Of a DNA stretch of 14,564 bases, positions 1 to 7,347 are shown one piece after another; within the stretch, counting starts at the first letter, position 1; each line of letters begins with the position of its first letter. The stretch lies in contig CAYLSO010000092.1 of assembly GCA_964386525.1 (NCBI GenBank), positions 1-14,564 of the forward strand, given 5' to 3'. The DNA comes from CAYLSO01 sp964386525 (GTDB lineage Bacteria; Eisenbacteria; RBG-16-71-46; DASYSL01). The position numbers were made by a program, and so were the translations under genes. The notes beneath the pieces were generated by a model, which saw only the letters and a program-made list of their open reading frames with translations, had not been told where the DNA came from and did no database searches.

Positions 1-386
1 CCGCCCTTGCCGCCGCCCATGGGCAGCGTGGTGAGCGAGTTCTTGAAGACCTGCTCGAAGGCGAGGAACTTGAGGATGCCGAGGTTCACCGAGGGGTGGA
101 AGCGCAGGCCGCCCTTGTAGGGGCCGATGGCGCTGTTCATCTCGATGCGGAAGCCGCGGTTGACCTGCACCTCGCCGCGGTCGTCGAGCCACGGCACGCG
201 GAACAGGATCACCCGCTCGGGCTCGACGATACGCTCGAGGATGCGCGACGCCCGGTACTCGGGGTGGCGCTCCAGCACCAGGGCCAGCGACTCGAGGACT
301 TCCTGCACCGCCTGATGGAACTCCGGCTCCGCCGGGTTCTTGGCCTTGACGCCGTTCATGACGCTGGCCACGTACTCCTTCACCAT
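1..386 (-). CDS. gdhA: NADP-type glutamate dehydrogenase, N-terminal part (3' end outside window)
   Basis: Partial gene: 128 complete codons are visible and the rest lies beyond base 1. The product should be a cytoplasmic hexameric glutamate dehydrogenase that makes glutamate from 2-oxoglutarate and ammonia, normally with NADPH. The visible part follows the bacterial GdhA N-terminus closely, with VEPERVI (55-61), GPYKGGLRFHPSVNLGILKF (88-107) and LPMGGGKGG from 121. K91, K115 and K127 correspond to the conserved substrate-binding and catalytic lysines of the family. The start is ATG at 386, preceded on the same strand by AAAGGAG (396-402) with a 9-nt gap. It is divergent from a second glutamate dehydrogenase gene. 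The coenzyme domain is not in the window, so NADP preference rests on the subfamily alone. Family assignment is secure. Confidence 0.95.
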   Translation of the reverse strand, partial: MVKEYVASVMNGVKAKNPAEPEFHQAVQEVLESLALVLERHPEYRASRILERIVEPERVILFRVPWLDDRGEVQVNRGFRIEMNSAIGPYKGGLRFHPSVNLGILKFLAFEQVFKNSLTTLPMGGGKG

Positions 387-1068
387 ACGGGACTGCTCCT
401 TTCTTTCTTGCGCCGCGTCACGCAGCGCGGGCGCGCGGCAGCAACACCGGCAGAACCAGAGCCGTCGGAGCGCGCCGGGGGAAGCCCGCGCGGCCGGGAC
501 CCCTGCGGAACGCGGTCGCCGGTCCTGGCAGGCGGCCGTCTCCGAGGGGGCGCCGCGCCGCCCCTGGCACACGGACGGTGAGCTCTTGCAGAGAGAACCC
601 GGTGAACGGGTCGAATTCTTCCCGCCGCCCCGCGCGCGTCGCGAGCGGGTGGCGGGAAGGGGCTACGCGGCGCATTATGCCACGCTTTGCCGGACTTGCC
701 ACTGGGGAAGAAAGAGCGCCGGCCGGTCCGCGCAAGACCCCGCGCCGGACTCCACTTGACGCGCGGCGGGCGGCGGTGGAGACTCGCGCCAAGCGAGGTT
801 TTCACCCCGAGAACGGGCCGCTTCGCAGCGCCGACGTGCCCTGCTCCGTCACGCGGCCGGCGGCGGCGACGCGCGCGGCTCCGCAGGATCCTCGGGGATC
901 GATCGTCGGGACGGGCTAGGGCGCCGCTTCCGCGTGCCCCGCGGCCCCCTGCTCCGTCGCCCCGTCCCCTGTGTGCGCCGCTTCGGATCCGTCCGTCCCG
1001 GCGTCGCGTCAGACACGCGCGCCCCGGCCGTGGCACGCCCGGACGCCGACCCGCAAGGAGCTCCTCTC
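387..1068. other. Divergent intergenic region between two glutamate dehydrogenase genes
   Basis: This stretch of 682 bases has no gene I can support. The open frames in it, including one running upstream of the rightward gene from 934, encode Arg/Pro/Ala-rich sequence with no recognisable domain, as expected from unselected GC-rich DNA. It holds the candidate gdhA promoter at 674-702, a 6-bp GC hairpin (547-552 with 559-564) and a 5-bp hairpin (597-601 with 607-611). On the plus strand a TTGACG hexamer at 756-761 has only a poor -10 partner (GAGACT at 779-784). The length is large for so compact a window and leaves room for regulatory sites, but none is identifiable by eye. Confidence 0.6.
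674..702 (-). promoter_or_regulatory. Candidate sigma70-type promoter for gdhA
   Basis: On the minus strand a GTGGCA hexamer (697-702, 4/6 to TTGACA) and CATAAT (674-679, 5/6 to TATAAT) are separated by 17 nt. CATAAT is one of the few AT-rich hexamers in this GC-rich intergenic stretch. If used, transcription would begin near 667 and give gdhA a leader of about 280 nt. This is a motif match only. Confidence 0.3.
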
Positions 1069-2364
1069 ATGGCTGACAAGGTGACCCGCCCCTACAACTC
1101 GTTCGAGATCGCGCAGGCGCAGTTCGACAAGGTCGCGGGCATGATCGGGCTCGACGAGGGCACCCGCGACCTGTTGCGCTGGCCGCTGCGCGAGTACGCC
1201 TTCGCCGTGCCGGTGCGCATGGACGACGGCGGCACGCGGGTGTTCCGCGGCTTCCGCGTCCAGCACAACGACGCGCGCGGTCCCTGCAAGGGCGGCATCC
1301 GCTTCCACCCGCACGAGTCGCTCGACACGGTGCGCGCCCTGGCCATGTGGATGACCTGGAAGTGCGCCGTGGTCGACATCCCGCTGGGCGGCGGCAAGGG
1401 CGGCGTCATCTGCGACCCCCACAACCTGAGCCAGCGCGAGCAGGAGCGCATCTGCCGCGCCTGGGTGCGCCAGATCGCGCGCAACGTCGGCCCGGTGCAG
1501 GACGTGCCGGCCCCCGACGTCATGACCAACCCGCAGCACATGCTGTGGATGCTCGACGAGTTCGAGGTCATCCGCGGCGGCCGCTACCCGGGCTTCATCA
1601 CCGGCAAGCCGGTGGGCATGGGCGGCTCGCTCGGGCGCACCGAGGCGACCGGCTACGGCGTGGTCTTCACGCTGCGCGAGGCGCTGCGCGAGCTGGGGCT
1701 CGACCCGCACTCCACCAAGGCCAGCGTGCAGGGCTTCGGCAACGTCGCCCAGTACGCCATCCGGCTCTACCAGCAGCTCGGCGGCAAGGTCGTCTGCGTC
1801 TCCTCGTGGGACCAGCAGGACCAGACCTCCTACTCCTTCTACCGCGCCGAGGGCGTGGACGTGGACGAACTGCTGGGCATCACCGACCCGTTCGGCGGCA
1901 TCGACAAGGCCAAGGTCCCCAAGCTCGGCTACCAGGTGCTGCCCGGCGAGGCCTGGCTCGAGCAGCCGGTCGAGATCCTCATGCCCAACGCCATCGAGAA
2001 CCAGATCACGGCCGAGACGGTGGGCAAGATCCACCCGGCGGTGAAGGTCATCGCCGAAGGCGCCAACGGCCCGACCACGCCGGAGGCCGACCAGGTGCTG
2101 GAGAAGCGCGGCACCCTCATGCTGCCCGACTTCCTGGCCAACGCCGGCGGCGTCACCTGCAGCTACTTCGAGCAGGTGCAGAGCAACATGAACTACTACT
2201 GGGAGAAGGACGAGGTGCTCGGCAAGCTGGACGTCAAGATGACCTCGGCCTTCCACGCGGTCTACGAGCTGGCCAAGAAGCGCAAGCTGTACATGCGCGA
2301 CGCCGCCTACACGATCTCCATCAACCGGGTGGCGCAGGCCTGCCGCGACCGCGGCTGGGTGTAG
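1069..2364 (+). CDS. Glu/Leu/Phe/Val dehydrogenase (second glutamate dehydrogenase)
   Basis: A 431-aa cytoplasmic enzyme of the amino-acid dehydrogenase superfamily, most likely glutamate dehydrogenase interconverting glutamate and 2-oxoglutarate plus ammonia with NAD(P). The dimerisation/substrate domain comes first: GPCKGGIRFHP (71-81, K74), MTWKCAVVDIPLGGGKGG (95-112, K98 and K110) and VPAPDV (146-151, D150). These four residues keep the spacing of the classical lysine triad and catalytic aspartate. The Rossmann domain starts at GFGNVAQ (222-228). The frame stays open upstream to 934, but ATG at 1069 is chosen because AAGGAG (1055-1060) lies 8 nt before it and homology begins there. The segment after the second Rossmann strand (SSWDQQDQTSYSFYRAEGVD, 245-264) differs from common GDHs, which usually have a short acidic turn here, so coenzyme preference cannot be read off. 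It heads a probable operon with the two PEP-binding proteins downstream. A leucine/phenylalanine-type specificity is possible but less likely. Confidence 0.93.
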   Translation: MADKVTRPYNSFEIAQAQFDKVAGMIGLDEGTRDLLRWPLREYAFAVPVRMDDGGTRVFRGFRVQHNDARGPCKGGIRFHPHESLDTVRALAMWMTWKCAVVDIPLGGGKGGVICDPHNLSQREQERICRAWVRQIARNVGPVQDVPAPDVMTNPQHMLWMLDEFEVIRGGRYPGFITGKPVGMGGSLGRTEATGYGVVFTLREALRELGLDPHSTKASVQGFGNVAQYAIRLYQQLGGKVVCVSSWDQQDQTSYSFYRAEGVDVDELLGITDPFGGIDKAKVPKLGYQVLPGEAWLEQPVEILMPNAIENQITAETVGKIHPAVKVIAEGANGPTTPEADQVLEKRGTLMLPDFLANAGGVTCSYFEQVQSNMNYYWEKDEVLGKLDVKMTSAFHAVYELAKKRKLYMRDAAYTISINRVAQACRDRGWV

Positions 2365-2373
2365 ACCTCCTCC

Positions 2374-2407
2374 GGCGCGGCGGGCGGAACGCTCCGTCCG
2401 CCGCGCC
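2374..2407 (+). terminator. Strong intercistronic hairpin (attenuator or 3'-end stabiliser)
   Basis: GGCGCGGCGG (2374-2383) pairs perfectly with CCGCCGCGCC (2398-2407). Inside it G2384 faces T2397 (a G-U wobble) and CGGA (2385-2388) pairs with TCCG (2393-2396) around the tetraloop ACGC. That gives a continuous 15-bp stem starting 9 nt after the dehydrogenase stop and ending 12 nt before the next ATG. No T-run follows, so it is not a textbook Rho-independent terminator. It may partly terminate transcription, protect the 3' end of the dehydrogenase message, or limit translation of the next gene. Confidence 0.6.
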
Positions 2408-2419
2408 TGCCGCCATCGC

Positions 2420-4177
2420 ATGAGCGAGCCCGCTCCCGGCGCCCCCCCGCCCCGCTTCGACCGGCGTTTCTTCGGGGGCGCGGCGCGCTTCTCCGAGATC
2501 GGCTCCGGCGCGGTGGGCGGCAAGGCCGCGGGGCTGCGCCGGGCGCTGGAGGCGCTCGCCGAGCGCTCGGCGGCGCTGCGCTTTGCGCGGCTCGAGATCT
2601 CGGTCCCCACGCTGACCGTCATCGGCACCGACGTCTACGACGCGTTCATGGAACGAAACCACCTGCGGGAGGTCGTCGTCGAGGAGCCCGGCGACTACCA
2701 CGTGGCGCGCAAATTCCAGCAGGCCGAGCTGCCGGCCGAGATCGCCGGCGACCTGTGGGACATCGTGCGCGAAGTGCACCAGCCCTTGGCGGTGCGCTCT
2801 TCCAGCCGGCTCGAGGACGCGCGCGAGCACCCGTTCGCCGGCGTCTACCAGACCAAGATGACGCCCAACGACGCCGCGGACCCGCAGACCCGCTTCCACC
2901 GCCTGGTGGAGGCGGTGAAGTTCGTCTGGGCCTCCGCCGGCTTCCGCGACGCGCGCGCCGCCATCCGCGCCGCCGGCTACGATCCCGACGAGGAGAAGAT
3001 GGCGGTCATCGTCCAGGAGGTGGTCGGGCGCCGCCACGGGCCGCGCTTCTACCCCGACGTGGCCGGCGTGGCGCGCTCGTACAATTTCTACCCGACGCCG
3101 CCGCAGCGCCCCGAGGAGGGGGTGGTGGATCTGGCGCTCGGCCTCGGCAAGACCATCGTCGACGGCGGGCGCGCCTGGACCTACTCCCCCGCCCACCCGA
3201 TGCGCGTGCCGCCGTTCAACTCGATCGAGGACCTGCTCGGCGAGACGCAGACGCGATTCTGGGCCGTCCGCATGGACAAGCCACCGGTCTACGACCCGAC
3301 GGCCGAGGCCGAGTACCTGGTGCACTGCGACCTGGCCGCGGCCGAGGCCGACGGCACGCTGGCGCGCATCGCCTCCACCTACGACCCGGAGCGCGACCGC
3401 GTGGTGCCGGGCACCGGGGCGAGCGGCCCGCGGGTGCTCGACTTCGCGCCGCTCTTGCGCTACGCCGACTACCCGGTCAACGACGCGGTGCGCGGCTTGC
3501 TGGCCCTGTTCGCCGAGCGCGCCGGCATGCCGGTGGAGATCGAGTGGGCGCTCACCTTCCCCGAGGCCGAGGGCGCGCCGGCGCGGCTCGGCTTCCTGCA
3601 GGTGCGGCCGATGGCGCTGTCGGACGAGACGGTCGAGGTGGACGACGCGGCGCTGGCCGACCCGGCGGCGGTGATCGCCTCCGGCCACGCGCTGGGCAAC
3701 GGCGCCGTGGGGGGCCTCGCCGACATCGTCTTCGTGCGCCGCGACCGCTTCGAATCGCGCCACCTGCCGGCCATCGCCGCCGAGGTGGAGAAGCTCAACC
3801 GCGCCCTGGTGGCCGCCGGGCGGCCGTACATCCTGGTCGGCTTCGGGCGCTGGGGCAGCGCCGATCCGTGGCTCGGCGCGCCGGTGAGCTGGCCGCAGAT
3901 CGCCGGGGCCCGGGTCATCGTGGAGGCCGCCATCCCCGGCTTCCACGCCGACATGAGCCAGGGAGCGCACTTCTTCCACAACCTGCTCGGCTTCCGCGTC
4001 CTCTACTTCTCCGTGCCCGAGGACGGCGGCAGCCGCATCGATTGGGACTGGCTGGAGGGCCTGCCGCGCCGTTCCGAGGGCCAGTATGTCTGCCACGCCG
4101 AGGTGCCGACGCCGCTCACCGCCCGGGTGGACGGCCGGCGCGGGCGCGGCGTGGTCGAGAGAGGAGCCGCCGAGTGA
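2420..4177 (+). CDS. PEP/pyruvate-binding (PPDK N-terminal, ATP-grasp) domain protein without catalytic partner domains
   Basis: A 585-aa protein related to the nucleotide-binding half of PEP synthase and pyruvate phosphate dikinase. Visible landmarks are GGKAAGLRR (33-41), AVRSSSRLED (124-133, the ATP-grasp VRSS..ED motif), IVQEVVG (197-203), LALGLGKTIVDG (238-249) and GFLQVRPM (391-398, matching the lllQaRP end of the domain). The phospho-histidine swivel motif (TSGG..SH) and the PEP-binding barrel are absent, so it cannot carry out the full PEP synthase reaction by itself. A C-terminal domain with GFGRWGSADPWLG (474-486) and SQGAHFFHNLLG (513-524) is shared with the next gene; its function is unknown to me. 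The start ATG lies 12 nt after a strong hairpin and has no clear Shine-Dalgarno. It follows the dehydrogenase by 55 nt and its stop overlaps the next start. Role inferred, not shown: ATP-dependent phosphotransfer or regulation tied to the neighbouring proteins. Confidence 0.85.
   Translation: MSEPAPGAPPPRFDRRFFGGAARFSEIGSGAVGGKAAGLRRALEALAERSAALRFARLEISVPTLTVIGTDVYDAFMERNHLREVVVEEPGDYHVARKFQQAELPAEIAGDLWDIVREVHQPLAVRSSSRLEDAREHPFAGVYQTKMTPNDAADPQTRFHRLVEAVKFVWASAGFRDARAAIRAAGYDPDEEKMAVIVQEVVGRRHGPRFYPDVAGVARSYNFYPTPPQRPEEGVVDLALGLGKTIVDGGRAWTYSPAHPMRVPPFNSIEDLLGETQTRFWAVRMDKPPVYDPTAEAEYLVHCDLAAAEADGTLARIASTYDPERDRVVPGTGASGPRVLDFAPLLRYADYPVNDAVRGLLALFAERAGMPVEIEWALTFPEAEGAPARLGFLQVRPMALSDETVEVDDAALADPAAVIASGHALGNGAVGGLADIVFVRRDRFESRHLPAIAAEVEKLNRALVAAGRPYILVGFGRWGSADPWLGAPVSWPQIAGARVIVEAAIPGFHADMSQGAHFFHNLLGFRVLYFSVPEDGGSRIDWDWLEGLPRRSEGQYVCHAEVPTPLTARVDGRRGRGVVERGAAE
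4161..4176 (+). promoter_or_regulatory. RBS and GTGA overlap deciding the start of the 1056-aa gene
   Basis: GAGGAG (4161-4166) sits 7 nt before GTG (4174-4176). That GTG shares its last two bases with the TGA stop (4175-4177) of the upstream gene. The reading frame is open for well over 1 kb further upstream, but that part is a shadow of the upstream gene, so this GTG is the supported start. The arrangement suggests translational coupling and near-equal synthesis of the two paralogues. Confidence 0.75.
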
Positions 4178-7100
4178 GCGAACCGGTTCGCGCCGCCGAT
4201 CAGGTGATGCGCGCCCTGCAGGAGCGCGCCAAGGAGCTGAACTGCCTGTACCGCATCGAGGAGACCCTGCGCGCCGACCAGCTGCCGCTCGAGGACCTGC
4301 TGCAGGCGGTGGTCAACACCCTGCCCGCCGGCTGGCAGTACCCGACGCACTGCGCGGCCCGCATCCGGGTGCGCGAGGTGGAGGTCACCTCCCCCGGCTT
4401 CGCCGAGGCCCCCTGGACGCAGCACGAGAAGATCGAGCTGCACGGCCAGGCCGTCGGGCTCTTGAGCGTCTGCTACACGCAGCGCTTCCCGGACGCCGAC
4501 GAGGGGCCGTTCTTGCGCGACGAGCGGCGGCTCATCGGCACGGTGGCCGGGCGCATCGGCCAGACGGTGCTGCACCGCGAGCTGGCCGAGGTCTTCGCCA
4601 CGGCCCGCCCCGACGCCGTCCCGCGCGCGGACTGGCGCATCCTGGTGGACATCCTGCGGCGCACCGACCAGCGCCTCTACTACCGCACGGCGCGCAAGAT
4701 GCTGAACCGCCTCTCGCGCAGCGGCATCGAGGACGCCAAGTCGTTGCTCGCCCACCTTTCGGGCACGCGGGACGAGGACGAGGCCGAGCCACCGGACGAG
4801 AACCGGCCGCTGCGCCGCCAGCAGGAGCAGGACCTCGACGTGGTCGCCGCCGAGACCTTCCGCATCGCCGCCGAGCGCCTGAGCGAGGGCGAGCTGCTGT
4901 CCTCGATCCAGATGTGGCTGCAGGAGGACCGCGTCAACTTCCTGGTCATGGCGCTGGAGAGCTCGGACACCTCGCTGGCCGACATCGCCAACGCGGTGGA
5001 GCGCTTCCAGCACACCGGACTGAACGCCCGCGACCTGTCGACCGCCATGCAGATGGGGCTCAAGGTGTCGCTGGTGCGCCGGCTCTTGACCGAGAACCTC
5101 GAGTTCATCGATGCCTGCCGCCGGGTGGTGGAGCTGGAGGATTTCTTCGATCTCCTGGCCCACGTCATCCAGCTGCCGCGCAGCCACGGGCGGCTGGGCG
5201 GCAAGAGCAGCGGGCTGTTCCTCGCCGCGCAGGCGCTGCGCCACCTGCCGGCGGCGCAGGGACCGCTGCGTGAGATCAAGGTGCCCAAGACCTGGTATCT
5301 GCCCTCCGACGGCATCCTGCAGTTCATCGCCCACAACGCCCTCGACGAGGTCTTCAACTGGAAGTACCGCGACCTCGACCAGGTGCGCCAGGAGTATCCG
5401 AATCTGTTACAGGTCTTCAAGAACTCGCGCTTCCCGGCCGAGTTCGTCCAGGGCCTGGCCAGCGCGCTGGACGATTTCGGCGACCGGCCCCTCATCGTGC
5501 GCAGCTCGAGCCTGCTCGAGGACCGCGCCGGCTCGGCCTTCTCGGGCAAGTACAAGAGCCTCTTCCTGGCCAACCAAGGGAGCAAGTCGCAGCGCCTCTC
5601 GGTGCTGCTCGACGCCATCGCCGAGGTCTACGCCTCGGTCTTCGGCCCCGACCCCATCCAGTACCGCGCCGAGCGCGGGCTGCTCGACCACCACGAGGAG
5701 ATGGGGATCATGATCCAGGAGGTGGTCGGCACGCGCGTCGGGCGCTACTGGATGCCGGCCTGGGCGGGCGTCGCCTTCAGCCACAACGAGTTGCGCTGGT
5801 CGCCGCGCATCCGGCGCGAGGACGGGCTGCTGCGCCTGGTGCCCGGCCTCGGCACGCGCGCCGTGGACCGGCTGGCCGACGACTACCCGGTGCTGGCCGC
5901 GCCCGGCCAGCCCGACCTGCGGGTCAACGTCAGCCCCGAGGACATCGTGCGCTACTCGCCGCGCAAGGTCGACGTCATCGACCTGGAGATCGCCGACTTC
6001 GCCACCGTCGAGCGCGACGCCCTGCTGCGCGAGATCGGCGCCGAGTACCCCGACATCGCCCGCCTGGTCTCGGTCTTCGAGCACGACCGCATCCGGCGGC
6101 CGGGGCTGTTCGACATCGACTTCGAGCGCGACCAGCTGGTGTTCACCTTCGACGGGCTGCTGAGCGATCCCGCCTTCGTCGGGCGCATGCGCGCCCTGCT
6201 CGACGTGCTGACCTCGGCCCTCGGCGCCCCGGTGGACCTCGAGTTCGCCTGCGACGGCCGCGACTTCTACCTGCTGCAGTGCCGGGCCCAGAGCCGCTCG
6301 CCGGACACCGCGCCGGCCCCCATCCCGCGCGACCTGCCGGCCGCCGCCGTGCTCTTCTCGGCCAACCGCTACGTCACCAACGGCAGCGTCCCCGACGTCA
6401 CACACATCGTCTACGTCGACCCCGACGCCTACGGCGGCGTGGCCGACCTCAACGTGCTGCGCGACATCGGCCGGGCGGTCGGCAAGCTCAACAAGGTCTT
6501 GCCCAAGCGCCAGTTCATCCTCATGGGCCCGGGCCGCTGGGGCAGCCGCGGGGATATCAAGCTGGGCGTCGCCGTCACCTACTCGGACATCAACAACACG
6601 GCGCTGCTCATCGAGATCGCCCGCAAGCGCGGCTCGTACGTGCCCGACCTGTCGTTCGGAACGCACTTCTTCCAGGACCTGGTCGAGTCGCACATCCGCT
6701 ACCTGCCGCTCTACCCGGACGACGAGGGCGTGGCCTTCAACGCGCCCTTCTTCCGCCACGCCGAGAACATGCTGCCGCGGCTGTTGCCGGAGTTCGCCGA
6801 GCTGGCCGACATCGTCAAGGTCATCGACGTCCCCAAGGCGGCCGACGGGCGCGTGCTGCGCGTGCTGATGAACGCCGACCTCGACGAGGCGGTGGGCGTG
6901 CTGGGGGCGCCGGGGCCGCTGGAGCTGCGCTCGCGCTCCGAGCCGCTGGCGGCGGCGGCGCGGCCCAACGACGAGCACTCGCGCTGGCGCCAGGGCATGG
7001 CGCAGCGCATCGCCGCGGAGCTCGACCCGGTGGCGCTCGGGGTGCGCGCCGCCTACCTCATCGGCAGCGTCAAGAACGGCACCGCCGGGCCGGGCAGCGA

Positions 7101-7344
7101 CATCGACCTGCTCGTCCACTTCGTCGGCAGCCCCGAGCAGCGGCGCGAGCTGATGTGGTGGCTGGAGGGCTGGAGCCAGGCTCTGGCCGAGATCAATTTC
7201 CTGCGCACCGGCTACCGGACCGAGGGCCTGCTCGACGTGCACTTCGTCTCCGACCAGGACTTCGCGGAGCACACCAGCTTCGCGGCCAAGATCGGCGCGG
7301 TCACCGACGCGGCGCGGCCGCTGCCGCTGAAGAAGAAAGCGTAG
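4174..7344 (+). CDS. Multidomain PEP/pyruvate-binding protein with N-terminal sensor-like domain and C-terminal nucleotidyltransferase
   Basis: A 1056-aa cytoplasmic protein. Residues 12-140 (ERAKELNCLYRIEETL, then GWQYP at 53-57) resemble the GAF-like ligand-sensing segment found ahead of some signalling proteins. Residues 150-330 are mostly charged, helical linker. The ATP-grasp PEP/pyruvate-binding domain follows: LGGKSSGLFL (341-350), LIVRSSSLLEDR (440-451), IMIQEVVG (512-519), VPGLGTRAVDR (556-566) and FYLLQCRAQS (698-707). Next is the domain shared with the upstream protein: MGPGRWGSRGDIKLG (784-798) and SFGTHFFQDL (827-836). The C-terminus from about 935 is a Pol-beta-type nucleotidyltransferase: GSVKNGTAGPGSDIDLLVHF (964-983), with D976 and D978 as metal ligands and D1021 in LLDVHFVS as a likely third. 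No phospho-histidine swivel or PEP barrel is present. The role is unknown; modification of a protein or small molecule in response to a nucleotide or metabolite signal is an inference. Proteins of this architecture are usually labelled only PEP/pyruvate-binding. Confidence 0.85.
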   Translation: MSEPVRAADQVMRALQERAKELNCLYRIEETLRADQLPLEDLLQAVVNTLPAGWQYPTHCAARIRVREVEVTSPGFAEAPWTQHEKIELHGQAVGLLSVCYTQRFPDADEGPFLRDERRLIGTVAGRIGQTVLHRELAEVFATARPDAVPRADWRILVDILRRTDQRLYYRTARKMLNRLSRSGIEDAKSLLAHLSGTRDEDEAEPPDENRPLRRQQEQDLDVVAAETFRIAAERLSEGELLSSIQMWLQEDRVNFLVMALESSDTSLADIANAVERFQHTGLNARDLSTAMQMGLKVSLVRRLLTENLEFIDACRRVVELEDFFDLLAHVIQLPRSHGRLGGKSSGLFLAAQALRHLPAAQGPLREIKVPKTWYLPSDGILQFIAHNALDEVFNWKYRDLDQVRQEYPNLLQVFKNSRFPAEFVQGLASALDDFGDRPLIVRSSSLLEDRAGSAFSGKYKSLFLANQGSKSQRLSVLLDAIAEVYASVFGPDPIQYRAERGLLDHHEEMGIMIQEVVGTRVGRYWMPAWAGVAFSHNELRWSPRIRREDGLLRLVPGLGTRAVDRLADDYPVLAAPGQPDLRVNVSPEDIVRYSPRKVDVIDLEIADFATVERDALLREIGAEYPDIARLVSVFEHDRIRRPGLFDIDFERDQLVFTFDGLLSDPAFVGRMRALLDVLTSALGAPVDLEFACDGRDFYLLQCRAQSRSPDTAPAPIPRDLPAAAVLFSANRYVTNGSVPDVTHIVYVDPDAYGGVADLNVLRDIGRAVGKLNKVLPKRQFILMGPGRWGSRGDIKLGVAVTYSDINNTALLIEIARKRGSYVPDLSFGTHFFQDLVESHIRYLPLYPDDEGVAFNAPFFRHAENMLPRLLPEFAELADIVKVIDVPKAADGRVLRVLMNADLDEAVGVLGAPGPLELRSRSEPLAAAARPNDEHSRWRQGMAQRIAAELDPVALGVRAAYLIGSVKNGTAGPGSDIDLLVHFVGSPEQRRELMWWLEGWSQALAEINFLRTGYRTEGLLDVHFVSDQDFAEHTSFAAKIGAVTDAARPLPLKKKA

Positions 7345-7347
7345 GCG

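Noticed and set aside
387..620. Glutamine-riboswitch-like CGTTCACC on the minus strand ahead of gdhA
   Set aside because: Only a short CGTTCA match is present; I found no partner to the other conserved part of that RNA class in the rest of the leader.
934..1068. Upstream extension of the second glutamate dehydrogenase by 45 codons
   Set aside because: The extension is Arg/Pro-rich with no family similarity, and AAGGAG 8 nt before ATG 1069 supports the shorter form.
1009..2628. Open frame of about 540 codons on the minus strand opposite the second glutamate dehydrogenase
   Set aside because: It is rich in His/Ala/Arg/Val with no domain, as expected for the antisense of a GC-rich gene; the plus strand encodes a full conserved enzyme.
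2321..4096. Open frame of about 590 codons on the minus strand opposite the 585-aa gene
   Set aside because: No recognisable motif, biased composition (Arg/Ala/Gly/His), and it lies opposite a gene with clear ATP-grasp motifs.
5407..7272. Open frame of about 620 codons on the minus strand opposite the 1056-aa gene
   Set aside because: Antisense shadow; low-complexity Val/Asp/Ala/His composition and no family features.
2420..7344. Annotation of these genes as phosphoenolpyruvate synthase (ppsA) or pyruvate phosphate dikinase
   Set aside because: Only the ATP-grasp half is present; the phospho-histidine and PEP-binding domains are missing from both.
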